Shown: in pieces, positions 7,859 to 16,829 of the stretch
Layout of the letters: each line of letters starts with the position of its first letter
Position numbering within the stretch: the first letter of the stretch is position 1
Source of the DNA: Pedobacter chitinilyticus
GTDB taxonomy: Bacteria > Bacteroidota > Bacteroidia > Sphingobacteriales > Sphingobacteriaceae
Direction of reading: 5' to 3'
Length of the DNA stretch: 64,000 bases
Assembly: GCF_003313385.1 (NCBI RefSeq)
Contig: NZ_QMHN01000001.1
Span: 335,673 to 399,672, forward strand
Program-made: the position numbers and the translations under genes
The notes under the pieces: generated by a model
Database searches by the model: none
Told to the model about the DNA's origin: nothing
The model's input: the letters and a program-made list of their open reading frames with translations, nothing else

Positions 7859-9394
7859 ATGAAGAGAATTTTACTTTTAATGTGCTTTGCTATGGGCTTT
7901 TGTGCCAGTAGCAAGGCGCAAGGCATTTTGGTGAACCGTTATTATAATAGTGGTTTGGCCAATGGCGTAAATGACGTAGTGGAACTGGTGGTGTATACGG
8001 ACCATCTCGATGTTAGAAACTACATTATCAAAGATTATGGTAATGGCGGTAGCACCTTGGATGACGGCGGCGGAAAATATCGTTTCAATAATATCAATGT
8101 ATGGAAAAATCTCCGCTCTGGTACTACCATCGTGTTGCGGAAGTTAAGTGATGCAGAATTGCTGACTTATACACCCGACACTGTCGCTACGGATTTCAGA
8201 ATAAGTGTGGCCATTAACGATGGAAATATATTTACCAATATGGATAACAATAAAGTATGGAATTTAACTTTCCATGAAGCGGTTTCCATTAGGGCAGATA
8301 CAGACGCAGCTGCGCTGGCAAACGGAGGAAATCAGGCTGTTCACACTTTGGGCTATGGTGATTTCTTTAATAAATCGGTTTGGCATGGCATTCCTGGAAC
8401 TAAATCTTTATATAATGGTAGCAGTTTGGCAGGTAATGGAACAGTGGGGGTTGCTTATTTAACTTATCCTAATTATCAAAATTACAGCACACCGTTTGAT
8501 TTAAATGCAGATTTGGTCTCGCTGCCTGCTTATTGGAACAAAGAAACCGCATTGATGACTGGCTTTCCTGCGGGGATACAGGTTTTTAGAACAACTACTC
8601 CTTATATGGGCAGACAAATGAATGCCTACTGTGTGGTGTTCGACCCTAAATTAGTAGAGTTTAAACCAACTTATTCAGCAAGTTTCAAAACTCCAGAAGC
8701 CTACGTAAACAATGAAAGTGGTACGGTGTACGCCTGCTTAAACGCTGGCTTTTTTTACACTACTGCCTTGAGCACTATACAATATAATGGAACCACTAAT
8801 GCAAGTAATGTGGCCTCTTTGAATAGAAGTGTTTATAATAATCAAACCAATACTTATTACCCAACCCGAGGTACGTTTGGTTTGTCATCGATGTTAAAAC
8901 CAGATATCACCTGGACTTACAGAATCAGCAGTGTGGTTTATTCTTATGCTACCCCATCGCCAAATGACGTGAATGCGGCACCGCAACCCATTCCTTTAGC
9001 TGCTAACGGAACCATTTGGAATGCCATTAGCGCAGTAGGTGGTTCTCCTGTTTTGGTTAAAAATAGTTTGGTGAATATCACTGCAGCAGAAGAGCTTGCT
9101 GATTTGGACAATACGTCTCAACGAGCAAGGTCGGCAATTGGCTACACGGCTGATGGTAAAGTGATTTTGTTGGCGGTAGAAGGTGGGAACACAACCGTTT
9201 CGCCAAGTGTAACTGGCTTAAACTTAAATGAACTGGCTAATTTAATGAAGGATATGGGATGTGTTGGAGCACTTAATTTAGACGGCGGAGGTTCTACCAC
9301 CTTGAGAATCAATAACCAGCCTACTGTTCGACCATCTGAAAGTAACGTAGAGCGTACCATGCCAGGTGTTATCTTAATTAAATCAAAAAATTAG
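7859..9394 (+). CDS. Secreted phosphodiester glycosidase (NAGPA domain)
   Basis: A 511-aa exported protein with a signal peptide (1-20, ending SSKAQ). Its C-terminal half carries the NAGPA/phosphodiester glycosidase domain named for the human lysosomal uncovering enzyme: YACLNAGFFYT near residue 300 and MGCVGALNLDGGGSTTLRI near 465-485 are the hallmark segments. The N-terminal 250 residues are less clear and may be a carbohydrate-binding or substrate-shaping region. Such enzymes remove sugars from phosphodiester linkages in glycans or wall polymers. It is the first gene of a tight three-gene run (gaps 6 and 19 bp). Its 145-bp upstream region is extremely AT-rich. Confidence 0.85.
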   Translation: MKRILLLMCFAMGFCASSKAQGILVNRYYNSGLANGVNDVVELVVYTDHLDVRNYIIKDYGNGGSTLDDGGGKYRFNNINVWKNLRSGTTIVLRKLSDAELLTYTPDTVATDFRISVAINDGNIFTNMDNNKVWNLTFHEAVSIRADTDAAALANGGNQAVHTLGYGDFFNKSVWHGIPGTKSLYNGSSLAGNGTVGVAYLTYPNYQNYSTPFDLNADLVSLPAYWNKETALMTGFPAGIQVFRTTTPYMGRQMNAYCVVFDPKLVEFKPTYSASFKTPEAYVNNESGTVYACLNAGFFYTTALSTIQYNGTTNASNVASLNRSVYNNQTNTYYPTRGTFGLSSMLKPDITWTYRISSVVYSYATPSPNDVNAAPQPIPLAANGTIWNAISAVGGSPVLVKNSLVNITAAEELADLDNTSQRARSAIGYTADGKVILLAVEGGNTTVSPSVTGLNLNELANLMKDMGCVGALNLDGGGSTTLRINNQPTVRPSESNVERTMPGVILIKSKN

Positions 9395-9400
9395 ACCATT

Positions 9401-10180
9401 ATGAAATTCAAAATATACCTTTTAGGCCTATTATTTTTTGCAATGAACGCTGCAAAAGCACAAAAGGCAGATTCTTTAAAACTGTTAATGGACGTTAGCG
9501 GCGGAAACGTAGGTGCAAGCACGCAAAGCGACGATGCGGTTCCAGTAACCATCAGTACTTATGATAAAGTAAGCTGGGGCGATGGTTATGGCGTAGCCAA
9601 CAGGGCCTTTATCCAATCGTTACGAAATGTGGTGCTGCCCATCACCCTGTTTAAATTCAATGCTAAAAAAGATGCAGATGCGGTAAACGTGACTTGGTCG
9701 ACCTCGATGGAGCGTAACGCCTTGCACTTTGAAGTATTACGCTCAACCGATGGCAAAAAGTTTGAGCGTATTGCTACCGTTGGCGCCAATGGAAATACCA
9801 ATACGTTGCAAAACTATTCGTACAGAGACCGTAAACCAGCAAATGGGACCAATTATTATCAATTGAAAAGTGTAGATAGGGATGGTACTTTTTCTACCTC
9901 TATTGTGGTTGCGGTGCAATTTAATCTGAATAAAACAGATATGGTTGTAGTGGCAAATTCGGCTAACCAGAATATCAAGTTGAGTGTTTATTCGCCAGTA
10001 GCCACCGCGGCAAGTTTTTCTATCTCTGATGTGAATGGACGCGTTTTGTTGAGGGTGAAAAACCTTGAGATACAAAAAGGTAGTAACGTGTTTGAATATC
10101 CATTGAATGTTCCCGCACAGTTGCTCATTGCTGCATTGACTTCGGCTACAGAAAAAAATGCTTTTAAATTTTACTATTAG
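9401..10180 (+). CDS. Secreted protein with fibronectin-III-like domain
   Basis: A 259-aa protein with a signal peptide (1-20). Residues about 75-165 read like a fibronectin-III or Ig-like domain common in Bacteroidota surface proteins (FKFNAKKDADAVNVTWST, FEVLRSTDGKKFERI, NYYQLKSVDRDG). The last 80 residues resemble a degenerate T9SS sorting region (FSISDVNGRVLLRVKNLEIQKG) that ends KNAFKFYY. Secretion by T9SS is possible, not certain. It lies 6 bp after the glycosidase gene, so the two are probably co-expressed and may form a surface glycan-processing unit. Confidence 0.8.
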   Translation: MKFKIYLLGLLFFAMNAAKAQKADSLKLLMDVSGGNVGASTQSDDAVPVTISTYDKVSWGDGYGVANRAFIQSLRNVVLPITLFKFNAKKDADAVNVTWSTSMERNALHFEVLRSTDGKKFERIATVGANGNTNTLQNYSYRDRKPANGTNYYQLKSVDRDGTFSTSIVVAVQFNLNKTDMVVVANSANQNIKLSVYSPVATAASFSISDVNGRVLLRVKNLEIQKGSNVFEYPLNVPAQLLIAALTSATEKNAFKFYY

Positions 10181-10199
10181 GTTTGATTAATTCTTCGTC

Positions 10200-11078
10200 A
10201 TGACATTTCGTTATTTAGTTTTCGTACTCTGTTTAGTCTCTTTTTCTTGTTCAAAGAAGCGTGAAAATAACACCGTAACGCCTCAGCCTACGCCCACTAA
10301 TTCATTTTATGTAGGCGAGGTAAAACCTGCGGCGGCTAAAAGCTGCTTTGCTGGGGCGTATTATCGTAAACTGGTATCAAGTGTTGATGAATGGGGAGGC
10401 ATTGGTGGGCAGTTGGTTTTGCCCACCATTGTTTTTGATCCTTCGAGGATCAATCCCGCTAAACCTACACAGTTTTTAGATAATCCTTCTGTTTATATGG
10501 GCGGAAACATGGGCGGACAGGAAACGGACATTGGCCTTACTTGGGAGGTGATTAAAGATGAAAATGGGAATGTAACGGCAGATAGGAGAGCTTTTAGACC
10601 ATTTTTAAGAAGGACAGCGCATAGTGGCAGTGGACAGGTAGCACTTTATGAAAATGCACCAGCCGAAGCCAGATATTATTGGTATCAAGGAGATGAAGTA
10701 ACGATGTCGGTAAAGATAGTAGCCAATGGGGTTTTAAGGTTCACGGTGGAAGGGGCTGGAAAGAAATTTGAACGTGATTTTGAGTGTGGCGGCTACACTT
10801 TTGCAGGTAAAGGTGAGTTTAAACGAGTGAACGCCATCGACCAAGTGTCTAACGAAGGGAAGCCCGTGCAAGCCACCAGAACCAAAGTAACGGGTGGGGA
10901 ATGGAAAGCTAGCTATCTGTATCGTATCGTGAATGGTCAATTGCAGGAAACACCTTTCCATGATGGCCGTTATACCGATATGAGATGCCCAAGTGCCAAT
11001 TACTTCTCTATTTTTTCTACGCAAATAGACCGTTCAAAAGGAGCGGAGAAGATTGAAATCAATGGGGCGGGGATATAA
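10200..11078 (+). CDS. Predicted lipoprotein of the glycosidase cassette
   Basis: A 292-aa lipoprotein: the signal sequence MTFRYLVFVLCLVSFSC has a lipobox cysteine at 17, followed by KK and a Thr/Pro/Asn-rich linker (TPQPTPTNS). The mature domain, from about residue 40, has many beta strands with aromatic residues (YYRKLVSSVDEWGGIGGQLVLPT, ARYYWYQGDEVTMSVK) and a jelly-roll look like secreted glycan-binding proteins, but I recognise no named family. It sits 19 bp after the preceding gene and is presumably in the same transcript. A role in holding or presenting the substrate of the glycosidase is a guess from position only. Confidence 0.78.
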   Translation: MTFRYLVFVLCLVSFSCSKKRENNTVTPQPTPTNSFYVGEVKPAAAKSCFAGAYYRKLVSSVDEWGGIGGQLVLPTIVFDPSRINPAKPTQFLDNPSVYMGGNMGGQETDIGLTWEVIKDENGNVTADRRAFRPFLRRTAHSGSGQVALYENAPAEARYYWYQGDEVTMSVKIVANGVLRFTVEGAGKKFERDFECGGYTFAGKGEFKRVNAIDQVSNEGKPVQATRTKVTGGEWKASYLYRIVNGQLQETPFHDGRYTDMRCPSANYFSIFSTQIDRSKGAEKIEINGAGI

Positions 11079-11081
11079 GCC

Positions 11082-11612
11082 TTAACTTTGTCTGGCAATT
11101 AAAATATGCGCTAAGTGATGTTGGCAATGCCAAGCATAAATGCCAATATTCTTTTTTAATGAAATGCGCTCTTTGTTTTCAGGGTGGATAAATTCTCTTT
11201 CTAATTCCTGTCCTGACAAGTGAGTGAGCAATACCACCCATTTTTCATGTAAACCTTCAATGATTTTAAGGGAACTTTCTATCGGATAATCTTTGGCATC
11301 TGAAAGCTCGGCCCATAGGTTTTCCAAATAAGGTTTAATGGTAGGGGTGTCTTCCGTTAAAGTAAGTTTAAACCTGATCAAGCTATTCATGTGGCTATCG
11401 GCACAATGATGCACCACCTGTTTAATGGTCCAGCCATTAGGTCGATATTGCTTTTGCAACTGCTCCTCATTAAGGTCAGCAGTGGCGCTTTTTAGCCGTT
11501 CTGGAAAATGTTTGATGACCTCAATCCAATTTTTAAGATGTTCCGTAGTGATGATTTCTGGTTCTTGAAATTTTCCAATCGGGAACTTTAAATTTTCGAG
11601 GTTTTGGTCCAT
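11082..11612 (-). CDS. YfiT-like DinB-superfamily metal protein
   Basis: A 176-aa four-helix-bundle protein of the DinB/YfiT superfamily. The metal-binding histidines appear in VVHHCADSHMNSLIRF (about residue 65) and YAWHCQHHLAHIL (about residue 160), the usual H-x(n)-HxxxH arrangement. In Firmicutes relatives transfer bacillithiol to electrophiles; in Bacteroidota the thiol partner may be bacillithiol too. The opening LKFPIGKFQEPEIITTEHLKNWI is typical of the YfiT subgroup. Convergent with the lipoprotein gene (3-bp gap) and 5 bp downstream of the T9SS plug gene. Confidence 0.88.
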   Translation of the reverse strand: MDQNLENLKFPIGKFQEPEIITTEHLKNWIEVIKHFPERLKSATADLNEEQLQKQYRPNGWTIKQVVHHCADSHMNSLIRFKLTLTEDTPTIKPYLENLWAELSDAKDYPIESSLKIIEGLHEKWVVLLTHLSGQELEREFIHPENKERISLKKNIGIYAWHCQHHLAHILIARQS

Positions 11613-11617
11613 TTCGC

Positions 11618-12874
11618 TTAGCGTTTAATGCTGTTGATGTTAGTGAAACCTACCAAGTCATCGTAACGGGCTCCTGGTCGTCTGTGATAAGCAAATACCT
11701 GATAGGAATTTTCGGTTTCAAAAAAAGAACCTTCAAACACAGTATCGTTGAACTTCCCATTTTCATCTACCCAAACATATTTGAAGTCGTAAAGTCCTTG
11801 CTTTAATTTAATGTTGCCATAAAATCTTCTTCTCGATGACTCAAAAGTCAGCTTATTCTCTTCCGTAAGGGCATAATTATTGAACCTGCCAAACAAATAT
11901 ACATTTCCTTTCGGGGTAGGAGGTGGTGCAGCCAAAGTAAACAACATATAAGCGTAGTCGCTATCCGTTACATTGTCTCTTCCATCATTATTTCTGATAA
12001 AGAAATTACCATTTTCATCAAATTGGTTGCTGTATCTATTGCTATTGTTGGGCAAGTCTATCGATAAAATCACGTTTTGGGTACTGTCCCTGTAAATGTC
12101 GGCAACGTGTTCAGCTTTGTATCTAAAACTGCGGGTATCAAACTTTCTAAATTCATTTCCCGCCCAAAATTGGTTGGTGTTAATGTCGTTGTAAACCAAG
12201 GTGCCTGGTTTTACAAAAGAAGGTTTGGTATTGATAATTGCAGTTTGCGGAATGGCATTTTGTGTAACTACCGCTTTTATTTCTTGGTAAGGATTGTTGA
12301 TGGGCGTTTGGTAGAAGAGGCTGAAATTAATTTTTTGTTTACTGTTCCTATCAGCCACATCAGTAGCAGGAACTACTTCTGCACCAATGTTGATGGTATT
12401 GTTGAGTACATAAAAACGTTGGGTAATCACAACTTTGCTGGGGTCATTGTCTTCGTAGATTTTTAGAATGTAATTACCACCAACTTTGGGCTTCATTTGG
12501 TCGTTAGGAAAAGTAAGCTGATAGTGCGTAAACTTTACCAAAGTATTAAACGAATAACGATAGTTGAAAAGAATATCTTGTTGTACGCCTTCTAGGTAAT
12601 CTAAAAGATTCATTCTCGAAGGTTTCCAATCCCAAGTACAATGTTCAATGGTGTAACTGTAGTTTTTCTGTCCGCCACGTAAATCATCAAAACCAAAGCT
12701 GAGCGTTTCCGAACTTTTTAAATTAATAACAGGAAGCGACTGCTCTTTGCTCGTATTGTAGCATTCTACCGTTTTAATGTAGCTTTTAAAGATTTGATTC
12801 TGATATTCTGTTTGCGCTTTCGCACTAGCTATTGACAATACAGAAAGAAGGCAGAAGAGCAGCTTGTATTTCAT
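11618..12874 (-). CDS. T9SS plug protein (DUF5103)
   Basis: A 418-aa exported protein with a signal peptide (ending ASAKAQ). The segment [37 protein letters not shown] (about 53-90) and the C-terminal [20 protein letters not shown] and [14 protein letters not shown] are hallmarks of the DUF5103 family. In Flavobacterium the homologue plugs the periplasmic opening of the SprA translocon of the type IX secretion system when PorV is absent. Together with the PorP/SprF and type-B-sorted proteins here it shows that the organism has T9SS. Followed on the same strand by the YfiT-like gene at 5 bp. Confidence 0.88.
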   Translation of the reverse strand: MKYKLLFCLLSVLSIASAKAQTEYQNQIFKSYIKTVECYNTSKEQSLPVINLKSSETLSFGFDDLRGGQKNYSYTIEHCTWDWKPSRMNLLDYLEGVQQDILFNYRYSFNTLVKFTHYQLTFPNDQMKPKVGGNYILKIYEDNDPSKVVITQRFYVLNNTINIGAEVVPATDVADRNSKQKINFSLFYQTPINNPYQEIKAVVTQNAIPQTAIINTKPSFVKPGTLVYNDINTNQFWAGNEFRKFDTRSFRYKAEHVADIYRDSTQNVILSIDLPNNSNRYSNQFDENGNFFIRNNDGRDNVTDSDYAYMLFTLAAPPPTPKGNVYLFGRFNNYALTEENKLTFESSRRRFYGNIKLKQGLYDFKYVWVDENGKFNDTVFEGSFFETENSYQVFAYHRRPGARYDDLVGFTNINSIKR

Positions 12875-12919
12875 TTATAATCGTTTATCCCAAAGGTAAC
12901 GAAATCATCTAAAAATGGG

Positions 12920-13900
12920 CTAGTTATTTTTGCTCGTAAAACCATCCATTAATTTCATAGTTTTCAAGGCTTCTTCGGCCGAACAAGGATTTTCACTTTC
13001 TCCTCTGAAATAGGCGACTACTTGCTCAATCATAGGTTGTTCTACATGAGGTAAAGGTTCAAAATTGATGCTTTCCTCTTCTCCATTAAGGTTCACTTTG
13101 ATGAATTGTCCAAATATCGAGAAGCTGATCTTGCCTTTTGAACCGTAAATTTCACAAAGATCTGTTTGCTCATTTTGGGGAGCAGAAAAGCACCATAAGC
13201 CATTAAAAACCACTCCGTTTTCAAATAAGATATGACCTGTCACCAAATCCTCTACAGGTTCTGTGGGGTCTTTTTTATTAGCTAGGCCATTAAATTGCTT
13301 CACCTCTCCAAAATAATAGAGCATTAAATCCAATTGGTGCGGCGCAAGGTCGTGAAATAAACCACCACCAGAAATGGCTGGGTTTATTCGCCAGTTTTCT
13401 TCGCTATTGGCAATGATATTACTGGCTTTGGGTTGTAGCATTTTCAGGTCCACAAAACGTACCTCGCCGATGGTGTTTGCGGCTAATAGTGATTTTATTT
13501 TTAAGAAAAGCGGTTGTGATCTTCTGTAATGGGCAACTACTAACTTTACACCGTATTGATGGGCGGCATTAGCCATGTTTTGTGCAGCTTGGCCATTTAA
13601 CGCCATTGGTTTTTCTACGTAAACAGGTTTGCCAGCGGCTAGTGCAGCAATCGTATATTCCTCATGTTGCAATGGGGGAGTAGCAATGTAAATGGCATTT
13701 ACTTCAGGGTCATTAATCAAATCAGAAGCATTGCTGTACCATTTTGGAACACCATGTCGTTTGGCATAATCTTCGGCTTTAGCGGCATCTCTGCGCATCA
13801 CGGCAACCAGTTTGGAGTGTGGTACTTTGTTAAAAGCAGGACCGCTCTTTACTTCTGTAACATCACCACAGCCAATAATTCCCCATTTGATTTCGTTCAT
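12920..13900 (-). CDS. Gfo/Idh/MocA-family oxidoreductase
   Basis: A 326-aa NAD(P)-dependent sugar or polyol dehydrogenase. The N-terminal Rossmann motif is GIIGCGDVTEVKSGPAF (7-23), the family lysine motif VYVEKPMALN is at about 94-103, and the catalytic histidine lies in GGGLFHDLAPHQLDLMLY (about 174-191). The C-terminal half forms the open-faced beta sheet typical of the family. The substrate cannot be read from sequence. It stands between the T9SS plug gene (45 bp) and a dispersed repeat. Confidence 0.9.
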   Translation of the reverse strand: MNEIKWGIIGCGDVTEVKSGPAFNKVPHSKLVAVMRRDAAKAEDYAKRHGVPKWYSNASDLINDPEVNAIYIATPPLQHEEYTIAALAAGKPVYVEKPMALNGQAAQNMANAAHQYGVKLVVAHYRRSQPLFLKIKSLLAANTIGEVRFVDLKMLQPKASNIIANSEENWRINPAISGGGLFHDLAPHQLDLMLYYFGEVKQFNGLANKKDPTEPVEDLVTGHILFENGVVFNGLWCFSAPQNEQTDLCEIYGSKGKISFSIFGQFIKVNLNGEEESINFEPLPHVEQPMIEQVVAYFRGESENPCSAEEALKTMKLMDGFTSKNN

Positions 13901-13940
13901 GATGGATTCGTATTTAAAAGGTCATTGCGAGTATATGCTG

Positions 13941-14049
13941 ACCGTCATTTCGAGCGTAACGCAGTGAAGTCGAGAAATCTTTGGACTATCTGGTTTCAAT
14001 AACATAGATCTCTCCATTCCGCTTCGCTACAGTCGAGATGACGACCAGG
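13941..14049. repeat. Inverted-repeat element, GTCATTTCGA family
   Basis: Outer arms read GTCATTTCGAGCG (about 13952) and, reversed, GTCATCTCGACTGTAGCG (about 14043), with inner GAGAAATCT / GGAGAGATCT arms. A related element occurs at 25829-25932. It looks like a non-coding, hairpin-forming dispersed repeat of the kind common in Bacteroidota genomes. Confidence 0.7.
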
Positions 14050-14063
14050 GCAAGGGAAATATG

Positions 14064-15971
14064 CTATCCCTCCAATTCCATTATTTCTCCCGCAAGGGTT
14101 TCCCAAGTTTGCTGAGCGGCATCAAGCAATGCTTTTTCAGACTGGTATTTTTGGTTAGCCTCTTGCAGTTTCTGCGCATTGCTAAAAATTTCTTCCTTCG
14201 CTAATTCAGCTTCACAAGCCTTAACACTATTTTCAAAAGTGGCAATTTCCTCTTCCACACGCTTAAGCTTATCGTTCAGTTTTTTTAACTGTTGTTGTAC
14301 GTTGGCTGGAGCAGGTTCAGCAACTTTTGGTTTTTTCTCCTCTTGCTTTATGGGAATAGGTTTTGGAGCTGGTTTTACACGTTTTGCGTCCCATTCTTCA
14401 TACTCTGCATAAGTGCCTGGATATTGCTTGATTTTCTCCTCTTCTATAAACCAAATTTTGTTGGCCACGTTATCTAAGAAATACCTGTCGTGGGAAACAG
14501 AAATAAAAGTTCCCTCGTATTGTTGCAAAGCCTGTATTAAAATATTTACCGACTGAATATCCAAGTGGTTGGTAGGCTCATCCAGAATTAAGAAATTACT
14601 GTCTGTAGTTAACGATTTTGCCAAGGCAACCCTCGATTTTTCCCCTCCAGATAACACTTTGATTTTTTTGAAAACATCATCGCCAGTAAATAGGAAACAA
14701 CCTAAAATACTGCGCAATTCTGTATCTGTATGCTTAGGCGCAAAAGCTTGTAGTTCTTCTAAAATAGAATTGTCCAAGTGTAGCGATTCCAATTGGTGCT
14801 GAGCGAAGAAAGTAGTCGTTACATTATGGCCTGTTTCGCAAGTGCCCTCAAATTTCTCTGTACCTGCAATCATCCGTAACAAGGTCGATTTACCTTTACC
14901 ATTGGCACCAATCAACGCAATTTTATCACCCTTTTCTATAATGGCTTCCGCATTGTGCAAAATGTCAATATTCGGATAAGATTTAGAAGCATTTTCTATG
15001 CGGATAACATGGCGACCCGAAGGTTTAGAAAATTTGAAGCTGAAATTTACCGTCGGATTATCATCATCTACGTCATCAATACGCTCCATTTTATCCAGCG
15101 CTTTCATTCTAGATTGCGCCATTTTAGCCTTGCTCGCTTTCGCTTTAAAACGTTCAATTAAACGTTCTTCTTGCTTAATTTTCGCTTGTTGATTTTTAAA
15201 CTCCCCGCGTTGTATTTCAGATCTTAGTTCTTTTTCTTCCAAGTAAAAAGAGTAATTACCCGCGTAAACCGTTAATTTCCCTTTGCGGCTTTCCACCGTT
15301 CTGTTCACAATCTTATCCAAGAAGTACCTGTCGTGAGATACAATCACAATAGCGCCTTCAAAACTGCTTAAATAAGTTTCCAGCCATTTAATTGACGGTA
15401 AGTCCATGTGGTTGGTAGGCTCATCCAGCAATAAAATATCGGGGTCTTGCAAAAGGATTTTTGCTAACATTACCCTCATACGCCAACCCCCAGAGAAAGT
15501 GTTTAATGGTCTTTTTTGGTCTTCAGAACTAAATCCTAAACCCGCCAAAACCTCATTTGCCCTATATTCTATGTTATAGCCGTCCAAAGCATCAAATTCT
15601 TCCTGCTTTTGAGCCAGTTTGTTTAAAACATCCTCACTGTAATCCGTTTCAATAACCTTTAAAAGCTCTTCAATTTCTTTGTGAAGCTTATTCTGACGGT
15701 CAAAAGCTTCCATGGCCACCTGCAAAATAGGGTGGTGGCTGTCATAAGAAAGCAAATCCTGGTTCAGGTAGCCAATTCGTAAATCTTTGGCCATCGAAAT
15801 ACTGCCAGATGACGGAGAATATTCTCCTACAATCAGTTTCAGTAAAGTCGATTTTCCAGTCCCATTGGCACCAATCAATCCCGCTCTGTCGCCTGGCTTA
15901 ATATGCCAGTCCGCTTCATCGTACAAGGCCCTAGAGCCAATCAAAAAACTAAGGTTATTAATAGAAATCAT
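14064..15971 (-). CDS. ABC-F family ATPase (translation factor type)
   Basis: A 635-aa soluble protein with two ABC domains in tandem and no membrane domain. Walker A motifs are GANGTGKS (34-41) and, in the second domain, GANGKGKS; signatures are FSGGWRMRV and LSGGEKSRV; both Walker B motifs carry DEPTNH, the ABC-F hallmark. Between them lies the charged interdomain linker (QQAKIKQEERLIERFKAKASK). The C-terminus is a lysine/glutamate-rich coiled coil like Uup. Such proteins act on the ribosomal E site or, for Uup, in genome stability. I start at the ATG 15969-15971; the longer frame lacks family features, and a -7 box lies only 8 bp upstream. Confidence 0.92.
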   Translation of the reverse strand: MISINNLSFLIGSRALYDEADWHIKPGDRAGLIGANGTGKSTLLKLIVGEYSPSSGSISMAKDLRIGYLNQDLLSYDSHHPILQVAMEAFDRQNKLHKEIEELLKVIETDYSEDVLNKLAQKQEEFDALDGYNIEYRANEVLAGLGFSSEDQKRPLNTFSGGWRMRVMLAKILLQDPDILLLDEPTNHMDLPSIKWLETYLSSFEGAIVIVSHDRYFLDKIVNRTVESRKGKLTVYAGNYSFYLEEKELRSEIQRGEFKNQQAKIKQEERLIERFKAKASKAKMAQSRMKALDKMERIDDVDDDNPTVNFSFKFSKPSGRHVIRIENASKSYPNIDILHNAEAIIEKGDKIALIGANGKGKSTLLRMIAGTEKFEGTCETGHNVTTTFFAQHQLESLHLDNSILEELQAFAPKHTDTELRSILGCFLFTGDDVFKKIKVLSGGEKSRVALAKSLTTDSNFLILDEPTNHLDIQSVNILIQALQQYEGTFISVSHDRYFLDNVANKIWFIEEEKIKQYPGTYAEYEEWDAKRVKPAPKPIPIKQEEKKPKVAEPAPANVQQQLKKLNDKLKRVEEEIATFENSVKACEAELAKEEIFSNAQKLQEANQKYQSEKALLDAAQQTWETLAGEIMELEG

Positions 15972-15978
15972 TATGCCG

Positions 15979-15986
15979 CAAAGATA
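15979..15986 (-). promoter_or_regulatory. -7 box of the ABC-F gene, nearly leaderless
   Basis: TATCTTTG on the minus strand ends 7 nt before the ATG. If used, transcription would start within 0-3 nt of the start codon. Confidence 0.5.
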
Positions 15987-16208
15987 GCAATAGATTTGCG
16001 ATTTCGGGCGATTGAGTTTGCTAAGCCAGCGGATTACTATCGGTTTATCCAAATTTGTTGAAAATGGTTGGCAGTATTTCAAACCATCTGTAGTCCCGCT
16101 TTCACTCATAGTCCTCGCCCTTCGATAAACTCAGGGCTGCGGGCTAATCCGTTCAATCGGGTTTATCCACAAAAACCTGTTTTTTGAGGTGCTGTACGCT
16201 TATTTGAA

Positions 16209-16397
16209 GCTCCGTTAGCATCTGTTATGGCTCCGTTGGCATCCAAGATCACTCCGTTGCCATCCAATATGCCAAGTTTGGCATCGCGGATGGCAAATTT
16301 GGCATTTAATATGGCTAGCTCCTGCTTGTTTAATGCTCCGTTGGCATCGGCGATGGCAAAATACCCTTAAATTAGTGCTCCGTATCATTAAGCGATG
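16209..16397. repeat. Degenerate 21-bp phased repeat, nine units
   Basis: Nine successive 21-bp units begin at 16209, 16230, 16251, 16272, 16293, 16314, 16335, 16356 and 16377. Best-kept parts are GCTCCGTTGGCATC at the unit start and ATATG or GATG at its end. Some units are strongly diverged (16314, 16356). No open gene covers them. They lie in an 860-bp gene-free stretch between the ABC-F gene and the response regulator. Confidence 0.8.
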
Positions 16398-16530
16398 CCA
16401 ACGGTGTATTGAAATGATGGTCGGTATCTTAAAGATAAATGTAGGTAGCGCTAAAATTACGTTAGGTATCCCTACAGAAGCCCAAAATACCTTTGCATGT
16501 ATTTCTCTTATCGCTAAAATTAAAGTGTAT

Positions 16531-16722
16531 ATGTAGCTTTAAGAACCTCTCTGGCTAGCCATCTATTGACAATCGTTTTTATAGTGTTTTTGATGTCAAT
16601 GAGCTCGCTTACGCCTCGGTTCTCCAAAGGGAGAGAGCAGAGTGATGCCTAACCAATTTTGCTTTTCTCTCCCCTTGGGAGAGATGCCCACAGGGCAGAG
16701 AGGGTAAATTATTAATAAAACC
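16531..16722 (+). repeat. Dispersed 190-bp palindromic element, copy A
   Basis: Outer ends are inverted (ACCTCTCTGGC... and ...GGGCAGAGAGGGT). Inside is a second inverted pair (CTCCAAAGGGAGAGA at 16622 and its partner ending at 16681) around a core of about 29 bp (16637-16665). A second copy lies at 50003-50197 in the opposite orientation, but its core reads in the same direction as here. The rest of the spacer up to the response regulator holds nothing else but a small palindrome. Confidence 0.85.
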
Positions 16723-16786
16723 TATGATGTTTGTGGTTTACTTAATTAGGGATGTGCTAAACTTTGCGTCTCTTTGCGAATACTTC

Positions 16787-16804
16787 ATCCCGTATGTACG
16801 GGAT
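16787..16804. repeat. Perfect 8-bp-arm palindrome
   Basis: ATCCCGTATGTACGGGAT lies 26 bp downstream of the response regulator stop (16830, minus strand). No T tract follows, so a terminator role is uncertain; it could be part of a dispersed repeat. Confidence 0.5.
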
Positions 16805-16829
16805 TGCGATAAAAATTAACCGCGAGTAG

